The translations under genes were made by a program, and so were the position numbers. 64,000 nt of DNA from Multifurca ochricompacta (taxonomy: Eukaryota > Basidiomycota > Agaricomycetes > Russulales > Russulaceae), in the NCBI GenBank assembly GCA_022496185.1, contig WTXG01000150.1, positions 24,720 to 88,719 on the forward strand, written 5' to 3'. Of the stretch, positions 1-11,059 are shown piece by piece. Every line of letters starts with the position of its first letter. Positions within the stretch are counted from its first letter, which is position 1. The notes beneath the pieces were generated by a model. It was given only the letters and a program-made list of their open reading frames with translations, made no database searches and had not been told where the DNA came from.

Positions 1-97
1 ATTGCCGCTGCCTTTGACTCATTTTCTGCACATGCCCCCTCCATATCATTGTGGGCACTTGAAACGTTGACCTGAACTGGATCTTCTTTACTAGAAC

Positions 98-1914
98 TTG
101 AATCTTGAGTGCGCCCAGATCTTGAGGGCCTTTGGACACCAAAAACGCGACTGGACACAGCAGGCACCTGGCTGTGACAGCAACCTTGACCCCCACACAT
201 TCTATGGAACATACAATGGAAAGGAAGTCTGTTGGTCTGACACCCATACAGCATGGGTCTACCTTAATAACCACCATGTTCAATTCCCAGTTGCTTCTAT
301 CACCTCTGACGAAGAAGAAGTATCCCAGTCCCTTGAAGCTGTAGAACAATCCCTTCATGCTATCACCCTCAGAACCCCTCCTACTCTCCCATCCATATCC
401 CTTGCCTCCACAACTACTGCTATTGCTTCACACCCTCCAAAGACACCAACACCTCTGAATATCATGAGTACTACTGCTGCCTCCAGCAGGAAGATCCTGG
501 GATCACCCCCAGAATCTTTTGATGGTCAAGCTTCTAAAGCAGAACGTTTCTGGTCCCAGCTAGCCAACTACTACTACCTGAATGAAGGTGCCTTCACTGA
601 TGAGAGTAGACAAGTCTCGGCAGCCCTCACCCACTTTAAACTTGATACACCAGCAGGAGAATGGGCCAGAGACTGCACCAACACTGCACTCCAAGCCAAC
701 CCCCCTTCCTTTGGGACTTGGGATGTCACAGCCAGGTGCGTGCTGTGTCAAGGTCAGAGAGTCGTTCGGATTCAAGGGAACTAAGTCAGGATCAAGACCA
801 CAACTAAGTCGAGTTAAGCCCACACAAGATAGAGGGGCACGTGCGAGATTTGGGATCAAACAGCGACACTAAGTCCTGTCACAAGCTACTGGGGTTCGAA
901 GTCCCTCTAAGTCGCGACTTAAGAGGGTTCAAGGGGAATCCTTCTGTGAGTCAAGGGAACACCTGTATTGGCACAGGAGAACAGACTTAGAGTCTGTTCG
1001 TCTCAGAACTACATAGGTTAAATACAGTCCAGTTGCTATCAGAGATAAGGGTCTAGCCAGTAAGATAAAGTAATGTAGATATAGTAGAATGATATCATAA
1101 CTATGTCATAGTGATCTCATGGCTATGTCAAACTACGTCATGTAAGTACAAAGGATGGGCTAGACCAAGACACAAACAAGCAACAGAGGGGTTGCGCCCT
1201 CTGTGATATACAGTCAGTTAACCTAGTTAGATAGATCAGCTGGTACAGCCCATGCAGTTGTTCCAGACAGTCAAGAAGAAAAGAAAGGATAATCAAACCG
1301 TCACATGGGACCACTTCAGAATTGACTTTGAAAAACAGTTCATTCCAGTAGAGAGTTGCCTCTTGTCCACCAAAGCCATGTATGAAATTCGCCAAGGCAC
1401 TCACCCCTTCAATGACTGGTACCAAGAATGGTCCACCCATGCTATTCATGCTACAGTGGATGAAAACACCAAGATCTATGCCTTCCAAAGCATGATCAAT
1501 CAAGGTCTAGGACAGAAACTCCTTGGACTATCCCCCCAGCCCACCACACTCCATGATCTTGTCACTAAGGCCAGAGAATTTGATGCAGCATGGCAGCTTT
1601 ATGGCAAAACCACCAAGCCTCAGCCTCTCCATCTGCACATTGGAGAAGCTACCACTGACAACCCAGAAGCCCAAGTCAACTTTGTTGCCTCTTCCCAGCC
1701 CAGAAACCCTAGCACCCCTCCACACACTACCAAGTTAACCCCAGAAGAAAAGAAGTATCAACGAGAAAACAAGCTTTGCTTCTATTGTGGGAAGCCTAAT
1801 CACATCGCCAATCAATGTCACAGCAAGACCAGGGCCATCCAAGGTCAAGGACCTCCTTGCCCTACCCCAGTAAGAGCCCTGGCATCAGAAGAAACACCCC
1901 CCCAAGCACCATGA
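98..1914 (+). pseudogene. Gag of gypsy element A1, split by a solo LTR
   Basis: Gag is the structural capsid and nucleic-acid-binding protein of the retrotransposon particle. The first part (98-723) ends in a capsid-like region containing ERFWSQLANYYYLN. The second part (1306-1914) resumes with HFRIDFEKQFIP and ends in a CCHC zinc knuckle, CFYCGKPNHIANQC, at about 1780-1821. Taking out the solo LTR 724-1305 together with one copy of the duplicated TGGGA rejoins the two parts in the same reading frame across Gly-Thr-Trp-Asp-His-Phe. This shows the LTR landed in a working gag frame. The ATG at 98 is the first in-frame one, but gag could begin further upstream, in the poorly characterised first 97 bases. 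The frame stops at 1912-1914, and the protease lies in another frame. Confidence 0.8.
724..1305. repeat. Solo LTR inserted in gag of A1
   Basis: The 582-bp segment begins TGTCACAG and ends CGTCACA, the TG...CA ends typical of LTRs. It is flanked on both sides by TGGGA (719-723 and 1306-1310), a 5-bp target-site duplication. No coding sequence is seen inside. A lone LTR with an intact duplication is the expected residue of recombination between the two LTRs of a full element. It does not match the LTRs of the other gypsy families in the window, so it marks a further family. Orientation was not determined. Confidence 0.82.
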
Positions 1915-2029
1915 CCTCCCCCTGACTACCTCTCAGTATCTGCCACCAAGAGCTATGAAGATCCAGTACCATACATGATGGACAAAGACAGACCTTTGGA
2001 TTTTAACACGTCCTACAGCTGCACTGTCT

Positions 2030-2812
2030 GTGAGGACTTCTTGTACCCCCAGTGTTCCTTGTATGAGCCACTCTGCAGTCCTAGATAACCTTGGTTTTGA
2101 GCATGTATCCTTGTTAGTGACTAGAAATGCTAGATCACCTTCTATTGTGCTCAAAGCAGAACTCATTGAACGAAACACTAGGAAGAAAATCAGTGTGCGT
2201 GCCCTAATAGATAGTGGGGCAGAAGGATTGATAATCCACCAAGACTATGCCAAAGCACATCATCTAACTTTGAGCACCCTTGCCAAGCCTCTCCGAGTCA
2301 AGAATCTGGATGGAACTAGTAATGCTAATGGAGCTATTTATCACACCACAACCCAAACCCTACAGCTACCCCTCCAAGACCAATACCATGAGGAACTTGC
2401 AGAGTTCTATGTCACCAATATAGGGGATCATGACATTATCCTAGGAACTGACTGGCCATGTTGCCACAACCCAGAAGTAAACTGGAAAGACGACACTCTG
2501 ACCTTGAAACACTGCCCCACATCCTGCACCCTTACCATGACCCCTCTGACCTTTGCCTCAACACACCCCTCTTGTCCCACCCTATCTACAATCACAGTAA
2601 AAACCCTGATGGACCAGACACTCATAGCAGCAGCAGAAACCTTTGCAGCCCTAATCACAGATCACCCCATGACCACTCCAGAAGAAGTACCTCCTGAATT
2701 TATTGTCCACATCTGTGCCAAAACCACCATGTCTACCCAGATTGCAGCAGACCAAGCAAAGACCCCTACATCCTTAGAAGAACAACTCCTGTCTGAATAC
2801 CTTGCATACTGA
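2030..2812 (+). pseudogene. Retropepsin-like aspartic protease of A1
   Basis: The retrotransposon protease cleaves the Gag-Pol polyprotein. The catalytic signature is ALIDSGAEG (Asp-Ser-Gly, about 60 residues into the frame), followed by a downstream flap-like stretch and the ILGTDW motif typical of gypsy proteases. It sits in a different frame from gag; a frameshift or decay between 1914 and 2030 explains this. The frame runs to a stop at 2810-2812, four bases before hAT-like element 1. In an intact element the reverse transcriptase would follow, but it is missing here. Confidence 0.78.
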
Positions 2813-2816
2813 TCTG

Positions 2817-4261
2817 TAGTGATTGTCAAGGGTTTTCATACCCGCGCGGGTAAGCGCCACAGGTTTTGCCAGGTATGGGTACGGGTATATGGCTCCCAAC
2901 CCGTGGAAACCCGTACCCGTGCGGCGGGTTTGGCGGGTATAGGCGCCAATTATCCATTGACAAGATCAGTAGAAATTCTAAGATAAAACACATCTGCAGC
3001 CACAAAAATACAAGATCTCATCTGATGTATGATACAGGGCAGCTTTAAATATATTCTAGTGTTATCCTACAAAATATCAAAGCAGATCAACGGTGCGATG
3101 TAAAATAAAACTGTTATCAGTGATCTACATTCTTGAAAATCATTATGCATCTGTTTTATTAACACGTGACCAATTCTGCCGGTCTGGCACTATCTAAAAT
3201 ACTCTCTAGACTACTTTAGACTATTCTATAATTTAATTATCAAATTACTTTATTGAAACAAGGCCCGCGTGTATCTACAAGCTGCATGGGGCAGCGACTA
3301 CATTGCATCGCATGGTGGTCTGACCTCCTTCCTATTAAGGAAGGTTGACTTAAACGCACAGAAATGTGCATCCAGGGACCAGGACAGTCATGCTTGTATG
3401 AAATGAAACTAGAATAATAAAATAATAATGTAAATAAAAGATCCTTTTAATCTTCTGAACATAAAACAACAATTTTTGAGGAATCTTGAGTAGCCATAAA
3501 TGAACGCATTGTGTCCAAGTGCTTATCTCCTTGATCGGGATGGCCCGGGCCATTTACCCGAAATGCGCAGAAATGCAAAGAACAGTCGCGCTCGTATAAA
3601 ATTGAAAGCAGAATAATAAAATAAAAATGGAATAATAAATTATCTTAATCTTATGAACATAAAATAGGAATCTTTGAGGGATCTTGAGTAGCCATAAATG
3701 AATGCGTTGTGTCTGAGTGCGTATCTCCTTGACCGGGATCTCCTGGGCTGGATGTCCGAAATGTGCGATGCAAGTAAAGAACTTGCACGCATTTCATTTT
3801 ATGGGTAACCTGGGTATCAAAACAAATATCCAGGGGTCATCCCTGCCAATAACTATGCATTCATTAATTATTTTTGCATTCTGTGTGGTTATCTGACAGG
3901 CTTTTCATCAATGTTCTATAACATCTATCTAATCATCTTTGTATATTGGGGTGGATTTTAGTTGCACTTGTATAAAATTGAAACCAGAATAATAAAATAA
4001 CAATAGAATAATGAATTATCTTAATCTTCTGAGCATAAAACAAGAGTCATTGAGGGATCTTAAGCAGCCACAAATGAACGCATTGTGTATCTTCTTGGTC
4101 CGGGAAGGCCCGGGCCAGTTATCCGAAATGCACGATGCAAGTAAAGAACTTGCACGCATTTTCACGGGTGACCCGCGGGTTACCCGTACCCGTAGTGACG
4201 GGTACAGGTACGGGTACGGGTACCAACGAGGATACCCCAGGGTTACCCCTGCCAATCACTA
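2817..4261. mobile_element. hAT-like non-autonomous element, copy 1
   Basis: The 1445-bp segment begins TAGTGATTGTCAAGGGT and its right end read on the other strand is TAGTGATTGGCAGGGGT, a 17-bp terminal inverted repeat with two mismatches starting TAGNG as in hAT elements. GC-rich subterminal sequence (variants of GGGTACCCGTACCC) lies at both ends. Inside are about three diverged direct repeats of an A+T-rich unit (near 3413, 3613 and 3987). No transposase was found, so it would depend on one encoded elsewhere. The flanks do not form an 8-bp duplication (CTGATCTG versus CCTGACTT) and are not adjacent in the host element, so the locus has been rearranged since insertion. Confidence 0.72.
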
Positions 4262-4470
4262 CCTGACTTACTTCTGCTCCAAGCAAAAACTCTCCCACCA
4301 CCAAGCACAGTGGGCCCTTGAACTGTCTTGATACAACTTCACCATTGTTCACAAACCTGGCTCTTTCAACAAATCTGATGCTCTGTCCCAGCATCCAGAC
4401 CATAAAGAGGGGATAGAGCATGACAATGATGAGTGCATACTCCTGGACTCTAAGTTTTTTCACATTCAGG
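4262..4470 (+). pseudogene. RNase H fragment of A1
   Basis: This piece of the element A RNase H domain reads LTYFCSKQKLS and continues to a stop where A2 has an arginine codon (CGA to TGA, near 4330). It matches A2 at about 36990-37195. It lies between the two hAT-like elements. The upstream half of RNase H and the whole reverse transcriptase are gone. Confidence 0.8.
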
Positions 4471-6016
4471 TAGAGATCAGCAAGGGTTTTCATACCCGCG
4501 CGGGTAAGTGCCACGGGTTTTGACAGGTACGGGTATGGGTATACAACTCCCAACCCACCAGAAACCCATACCTGCGTAGCGGGTTTGGCGGGTATAAGTG
4601 GCCATCAGTCATTGACAAGATCAGCAGAAATTTAATGATAAAATACATTTGTAGCAAACAAATGACTATATTTTATTTGATGTATGCTACAGGGTTTTTG
4701 TAAATATGTTCTAGTGTTATCCTATGAAATATCAAAGCAGATCAACAGTGCGATGTAAAATAAAAGTGTTATCAGTGATCCACTCTCTTGAAAATCCTGA
4801 TGCAACTGTTTTATTAATGCGTGATCAATTCTGCCAGTCTGGCACTATCTAAAATACACTCTAGACTACTTTAGACTATTCTATAATCTAATTATCAAAT
4901 TAGTTTACTGAAACAAGGCCCGCGTGTATCTACAGGCTGCATAGGGCAGTGACTACATCAGACCAGCATATTGGTCTGATCTCCTTCCTATTAAGGAAGG
5001 TTGACTTAACAATTGCGGCTGCGATTTTCCATTGGTCTGACATGATTGTGATCATGCATAGATAACACAACAGAAATGCATTCACAAATTAATTAGATAC
5101 ATAGAATATACATCTAAGATCTGACATATGATCAAATCACATCATTAAACGAGATAATGAGATAATGCGTTCGTTTAATCTAGTAGCTGATATAGTACAT
5201 AGAATGTATATAAACACTGTATAACTACTGTAATAAAGTAGTTGCTATCGCTCTATTGAAAGCATCTAAGCCTCGCAACTAACAAGGTGAGATAAGATAG
5301 TAGTAAAGTGGTATCTAAAGTACAAGCCTGCGCCATGCCTGTTCCACAAAATAAAATAAAATAAGAATGTAAATAAAGAATCAAACTAATCTTCTGAACA
5401 TAAATCAGCAATTATTGAGGGATCCTGAGTAGCCACAAATGAACACATTGTATCCAAGTGTGTATCTCCCAGACCGGGATGGTCCGGGCCGATTGTCTGA
5501 AATGCGCGATGCAACCAAAGAACTTGCACATGTTTCATTTTATGGGTAATCTGGGTATCAAAACAAATATCCAGGGGTTACCCCTGCCAATCGCTATGCA
5601 TTTGTCAATTATTTTTGCATTCTGTGTGGTTATCTGACAGGCTTTTCATTCAATGTTCTATTACATCCTATCTAATCATCTCTGTATATTGGGGTGGATT
5701 TTAGTTGTGCTTGTATAAAATTGAGACCAGAATAATAAAATAAAAATGGAATAATGAATTATCTTAATCTTCTGAGCATAAAACAAGAGTCATTGAGGGA
5801 TCTTAAGCAGCCATAAATGAACGCGTTGTGTATCTCCTTGGTCCGGGATGGCCCGGGCCGGATATCCGAAATGCACGATGCAAGTAAAGAACTTGCACGT
5901 GTTTAACACAGGCAACCCGCAGGTGACCCGCGGGTTACCCATACCCGTAGTGATGGGTACAGGTATGGGTATGGGTACCAATGAAGATACCTGGGGGTTA
6001 CCCCTGCTATTCACTA
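4471..6016. mobile_element. hAT-like non-autonomous element, copy 2
   Basis: The 1546-bp segment starts TAGAGATCAGCAAGGGT and its right end read on the other strand is TAGTGAATAGCAGGGGT. It is bounded by a perfect 8-bp target duplication, CATTCAGG (4463-4470 and 6017-6024). An 8-bp duplication with TAGNG ends is the hAT signature. Most of the interior matches copy 1, including the GC-rich ends and the repeated A+T-rich unit. It has an extra stretch (about 5010-5340) with a TATA-like GTATATAAAC and a segment resembling, in reverse, the tandem unit at 30296-30750. No transposase frame is present. Removing it restores the junction seen in A2. Confidence 0.85.
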
Positions 6017-6024
6017 CATTCAGG

Positions 6025-7221
6025 CCATGAAAACCACAGTCACAACAACTCATGACTCCACCTTACACCACAGAATCAAAGACTGCCAAGACCATGATGA
6101 TGAAGTCACCCAAGCCCTGACCACCATCTTGCACAACAGTCCATGCTCCCTCACCAAAGGACTGGAGGACTGGAACCTAGAGAATGGCCTAATCCTACAT
6201 AAAGGCCAAGTCTACATCCCCAAGTCCCAAGAACTACAAAGAGACATTGTAAAGTTACATCATGACTCCATTGCCACAGGACATCCAGGCAGATGGAAGA
6301 CCTATGAACTAGTATCACAAGAATTTTGGTGGCCAGGGATGTCCTCCTTTGTCAAAGAATATGTGGATGGATGTGCCACCTGCCAAGAAACCAAAGTTCG
6401 ACCTTGACTACCCATCCCTTTGCAACCCAACCAAGTTCCAGCTCGAGTATGGGGAACAATCACCATGGACTTCATCACAGACTTACCCCTGTCTCAGTCA
6501 TACAACTCCCTATTTGTGGTGGTGGACCAGTTCAGTAAAGCCACCATCATTGTTCCTTGCACCAAAGATATCACTGCTCCAGAAACCTCCAAACTATTCC
6601 TTGAACATGTATGGAGACACACTGGCCTCCCAGACCAAGTCATCTCTGATCAAGGCCCCCAATTTGCATCCAAAGTCATGAAGGAAATGTGGAGCAAGCT
6701 AGGAGTACAATCATCCTTGAGCACTGCCTATCACCCCCAGACTGATGGAGAGACAGAACGAGTCAACCAAGAACTAGAACAATACCTCTGTGTCTTTTGC
6801 AACTTCCAACAAGATGACTGGGCAGAACTGATCCCCTTTATGGAGTTCACCCACAATGCTAGAACTCACAGTGCTACTAAAAGATCTCCCTTTGAAATCT
6901 GGTATGGCTTCCAACCAGAGTTTATTCCCCCACTCCATTTTGCCACTGCTATCCTGTCAGTTGAAGAAAGACTCCACACCCTAGAAACTATCCATAGTGA
7001 AGTAGCTGCTGCCCTCCAGGTGGCTGCAGAACTCATGAAACAGTCAAGACCAGACAGACCCCTCCATGCCTTCAAAACAGGAGAGCTGGTTTGGTTGGAA
7101 GGGACAAATATATGCACCACTCACCCCAAAGCCAAACTCAGCCCCTGACACTATGGTCCTTTTAAAGTCATACACTCTGGCCCTGTTAACTGCAAACTTG
7201 AACTCCCTAAGTCATGGTGCA
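6025..7221 (+). pseudogene. Integrase of A1, truncated
   Basis: Integrase inserts the cDNA copy of the element. The zinc-binding HHCC region is seen (His-x-x-His near HHDSIATGHPG and CATCQETK), then the DDE core with MDFITDLPL, ISDQGPQF and the glutamate in DGETERVNQ. The frame is broken at about 6405 by TGA where A2 has CGA, and again at about 7146. At 7221 the LTR of element C2 interrupts it within the segment ELPKSW, so the chromodomain seen in A2 is lost. Protein identity to A2 is very high outside the CpG-derived changes. Confidence 0.85.
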
Positions 7222-7821
7222 TGTTACGACCCCTGCCTAGTGACCCATTTTTCTTCACAATCCCCAGTGATGACCCTGCCCACCCCCCTACATTACATTT
7301 CTTGATTACATCCCCCTCCTGGGACCCATCACATGCTCTGCTCCCCTCCCTGTGATTGCCTTTGTCTTTGTTTGCACCACTTTACTTATGATTGGTCCCT
7401 TATCTCTTATCTCTTATCTCTTATCTCTTATCCTTATGACTGGACACTTACTTAATTCCCTATCAGAAGCACGACTCTACGCCCTCCACTTTCAGATATT
7501 CGGGCCCACATGACTCTATGATATCTTATCTTTAGATGCTCATTCGATTACATATATAAGTCCACTGTAACTACATTGTAGGCCTCAGACTCGACTTATT
7601 GAATACATTGGTGCTTGTCTTCTGGACATTTCCCGTTGGATCTCTGACTTGTCCCTCTCAGTGTTTCTGACACCTTTCCGCTCAACATTGTCTAAGGGAA
7701 CAGCCCCTTTTACTTTGACTCATCCCACCCAAACTCCAAGAGACCTTATTGGTTTCTTAACTGACCCTGAACAATACACTGTCACACAAGTCATGTGGAA
7801 TGTCCTGCACCAGACGTAACA
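7222..7821 (+). repeat. 5' LTR of C2
   Basis: This 600-bp LTR begins TGTTACGACC and ends GACGTAACA, matching the C1 LTRs at 21331 and 28214. It holds a TATA-like ATATATAAG at about 7553-7561. It also has a run of five CTTATC units (about 7400-7435), which read GATAAG on the other strand. Gag follows after a short leader. Confidence 0.85.
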
Positions 7822-7843
7822 TCAAGTTGAGTCTCTTCCCAAT

Positions 7844-9186
7844 GTGGCTTCTTCCAGCTGCAGTCAAACCTTGTTCAAAGAAGAGCTCATCAAACACAGA
7901 GACGAGAATAATCTTTCACAACAGACACTTGGCTCTGCCATCTGGAAAGACTTTGAATCCGAGTTTGGATACTATGTCTATCACGACGGAAGATACCAAC
8001 TGGTAGAATACGATGACAAGAAAAGAGTTTGGTATTGTATCCGATACTCGGAATGACAACACTCTTGGGTCACTACAGGACCCGCTCCACTAGAATTTGG
8101 ATTAGGACCATGGAGGGAGAATCCCCTGGCCATTGTTACCGACTCTGAAGAAGAGTACATAGAACAAGAACAGAACGACAATGCACCAGTATTAGCTATT
8201 GCTACCCAGGTTGCACCGGAGATTGCTACGATCAGAGCCCCTGCATTAGCAACTCCCCAGATATCCACATGATCCACTGACACTGTCCACCCCATCACCA
8301 TGTCTACAATTGCTGTGCAACTCCCTGACACCACCCCAACCCTCCACCTCCCCCTACCATAACTGCCCCAAACATCCCACCTCCATCAGGGCGACTCTCA
8401 GGAGTATTGCCCCAAACATTCACAGGAGATCGCTCCCAAAGTAAGAAGTTCATTCTGGAGTTTACCACCTTCCAGAATTTCAACCATGACGTCCCACAAA
8501 TTGTCAATCCATTCCAATGAGCCAACCTCTTCCTGTCACTCATTAGAGGGGAAGCCGTGGATGATTGGACAATGGAGCAGTTAGAATGGTTAAACAATCA
8601 AGTGGCATCCAGATGACGGACCACAAGCCTCGGGCTTTGGGAAACTGTTGCCCAGAGATTTAAGGATGCCTTCACAGACAGACAGGCTAAACAGAAGGCT
8701 GAGAGGGAACTAAAGACACTAAAGATGGAAAGAGGGGATTTGGACACATATGTTGCCAAATTCCGCAGCCTGGCCAACCGAGCTGGGTATGACACAGATG
8801 AAGAGGCCACATTGGACCTCTTCTCACAAGGACTCCCCAACCCTTAGTAAAGAACATAATCCAGTTCCATCACCCACATACTTGGGACAACTGGGTGGAT
8901 GCTGCACGACGACAGCAACAAGATTACCTCAATTTCCAAACAAGGTTTGGAGTTGACATGAAGAAGGGGAAAACAAGGGATCAATGGAAGGCAGCCTTTG
9001 GGGTGAAATCGCCAGGGCATGCTCCAGCAAGGGATCCAAATGCTATGGATACCTCAGCCAACAGAACCTGTGTCTGTGCTACACTAACAGAAGATGAGTG
9101 GCAGACCCTCATGAAGGAAGGAAGGTGTTTCTGCTGCAAAGCCCAAGGGCACATGTCTCAAGACTGCCCGAAGAAGGGAGCATGCA
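7844..9186 (+). pseudogene. Gag of C2
   Basis: This is the Gag polyprotein of family C, with the N-terminal stretch SQTLFKEELI, a proline-rich linker, the capsid region (PQTFTGD-like, then NWTMEQLEW in C1) and a CCHC knuckle CFCCKAQGHMSQDC near 9127-9168. Stops occur near 8054, 8270, 8518 and 8615. No in-frame ATG is seen at the equivalent start in any of the three copies; all have GTGGCTTC there, so the true start is uncertain. Confidence 0.78.
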
Positions 9187-9778
9187 TGTTACGTCCGGTG
9201 CAGGATGTTCCACATGACTTGTGTGACAGCGTTCATTCATTATCAGGTAAGGGGCCAATAGGGCTCCTTGGAGTGTGTTATGAAAGAGTCAAAGTCAAAG
9301 AGGCTGTACTCTAAGACGATGTTGAGCGGAAAGTACCAGAAGTACTTGGTGAGATGATCGAGTCAAAGCTTTCAAAGGGAAGTCCAGAAGACAAGCACCG
9401 ATGTATTCAATAAGTCGAGTCTGAGGTCTACAATGTAGCTACAGTGGACTTATATACGTAATCGAATGAGTGTCTAAAGATAAGATAACGTGGAGTCATG
9501 TGGGCCCGAATATACGAAAGCGGAGGGTGTAAAGCCTGGCTTCTGATAGGGAATTAAGTAAGTGTCCGGTCGTAAAGATAAGAGATAGAAGATAACGGAT
9601 AAGAAGTCAATCATGAGCAAAGTGGCATAAACAAAGACAAAGCGATCATGGGGAGGGAAGCAGGGCATGTGACGGGTCCCAGGAAGGGGATGTGATCAAG
9701 AAATGTAAGGTAGGGGACAGGTAGGGTCGTCACTGGGGATCGTGAAGAAAAGTGGGTTGCTAGGCAGAGGTCGTAACA
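9187..9778 (-). repeat. 3' LTR of C3
   Basis: This 592-bp LTR reads TGTTACGTCC to GGTCGTAACA on the plus strand, that is, TGTTACGACC to GGACGTAACA in the element's own direction. It matches the LTR at 16018-16599. A purine-rich tract (read on the minus strand as AGAAGAGGGGGTGA) abuts it at 9779-9792; this is the plus-strand priming site of the element. Confidence 0.88.
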
Positions 9779-9809
9779 TCACCCCCTCTTCTGGCTCTAG
9801 CTGACCCAG

Positions 9810-11002
9810 CTAGAAACGACTCGTACCATCATCATCCTGCACCAGGTCCAAGTAATCATCGGCTACATTACAATCGTCCATGGTGTAATTCTCCTTGTCC
9901 TCATCCTGGGGACACCTATGTGCGCGGAGGAAACCATAAGGGCCGCACTGTCCACACGAGTGACAGAGGTCGTGGACTGGGCATCCAGCTGCGATGCCCC
10001 GCATTGTGATGCAGGCACTTGCCGCACCAGCCGGACGGGTTGATGATTGTCAGGGGAACCCTACACGGCGGAAAATGCAGAACCAGCTCCAGTGCAGGTT
10101 GCTGTGACAGTGGCAACACCACTTGCGGTTGAGGGGACAGTTCCAGCTGATATGGTACTTACTGTCACACCACCAGCATGTTTCTCCGCGGGATTCTTGT
10201 GCATCCGCGGCATCTCGAACCAATTGGGCAACACCTTGGGCGCCCCAACAATCGTGGAGGGAGAGGTCGTGCGTATGTGTCAGCATACCTCTCGGCGATG
10301 GTCTGGTACGCATCCCTGTTTCCACCTCTTCCGGATCTCTACCACTCCTGTTCGACCTGGAACATTCCACTGGTCAATCTCTCATCATCTTGCATGTTCC
10401 TTGTACTGCTTGTTGAGTGTCGTATGCAGTGTCAGGTTCTTCCGCAGCCTCATTACCTCGGCTTTGAGGCGCAGGAGACGCATGTTGTTCAGTACTTCGT
10501 CGATCGCAAAGGCGCAGGAATCTTCCGCGGCCAAATGCCCCAACTGCTTGTTGCTCATTGTGTGATGTAGTCATCCTGTATAGCATTCTTCCAAATAGAC
10601 CAGGGCCCCATAGATGGGACCATTCTTCTTCATGCACCCTGCGACATCCATTCCTCCATTGGTATAAAAGATGTACTTAGCTATGGCCTTGGTGCCATCC
10701 GCCATGGTGATCTCAAGCGGGAAGTACATTGACGAGTTCGGGTTGTTGGCGAAGAATGGGAATTTGGGGACTTCATCGTCCATCTCCATGCCTACCAAGT
10801 CGTTTGGGTGCGGCTCTTCGCAATGTTCAAAGTCATCGTTGGGGTTGGGTGACTGGTTCTTAGTATGTTCTTCCACAGCTTCATAGTCGATGGGAGAGGA
10901 GGGACAAGTGGAGGGGTGAGCGGAAGGGAAGGCTTCCACAACCACAGTAGTGGTGGTGAAGGCGTCGATGGCAGCAGAGGCAGCAATGGAGGAGGAAGAC
11001 AT
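9810..11002 (-). pseudogene. Extra 3' gene of family C, copy in C3
   Basis: This gene lies between the integrase and the 3' LTR, where some retroelements carry an env or accessory gene. The start (ATG 11000-11002), overall length (1193 nt) and stop match the C1 copy at 26997-28182. It shares an acidic, proline-containing N-terminus, the core EITMADGTKAIAKY, a charged helical stretch and Cys/His clusters: CWWCDSKYHISWNC, then CHCHSNLHWSWFC, and CGKCLHHNAGH. The end reads ADDYLDLVQDDDG. One stop is a TGA where C1 has a CGT arginine codon shifted by one base. Function is unknown; nucleic-acid binding is inferred from the CCHC-like motifs. Confidence 0.72.
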
Positions 11003-11059
11003 ATTGGTGTGTAGTTAGGACGTTGCTGGTGAAGCGTTGTTCTGGGGGAAAGTTGGGAG

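Larger units (their letters stand above)
1..7221 (+). mobile_element. Gypsy chromovirus A1, fragmented copy
   Basis: This is a Ty3/gypsy element in pieces: gag (98-1914), protease (2030-2812), an RNase H scrap (4262-4470) and integrase (6025-7221). The pieces are identified by their own motifs and by close matching to copy A2 at 36722-38662. The reverse transcriptase and the start of RNase H are absent. The copy is interrupted by a solo LTR and two hAT-like elements, and is cut at 7221 by the LTR of element C2. No 5' LTR of this copy was recognised at the window edge. Compared with A2 it has lost many CpG sites to TpG or CpA, several of which create stops, so it is a dead copy. Confidence 0.85.
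7222..9186 (+). mobile_element. Gypsy chromovirus C2, 5' LTR and gag only
   Basis: A forward copy of family C is inserted in the A1 integrase. It has a 5' LTR (7222-7821) and most of gag, then stops abruptly at 9186 where the minus-strand element C3 begins. The rest of C2 is not found on the far side of C3 at 16600, so the copy is truncated or was rearranged with C3. Several stops in gag sit where C1 or C3 has a sense codon. Confidence 0.8.
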
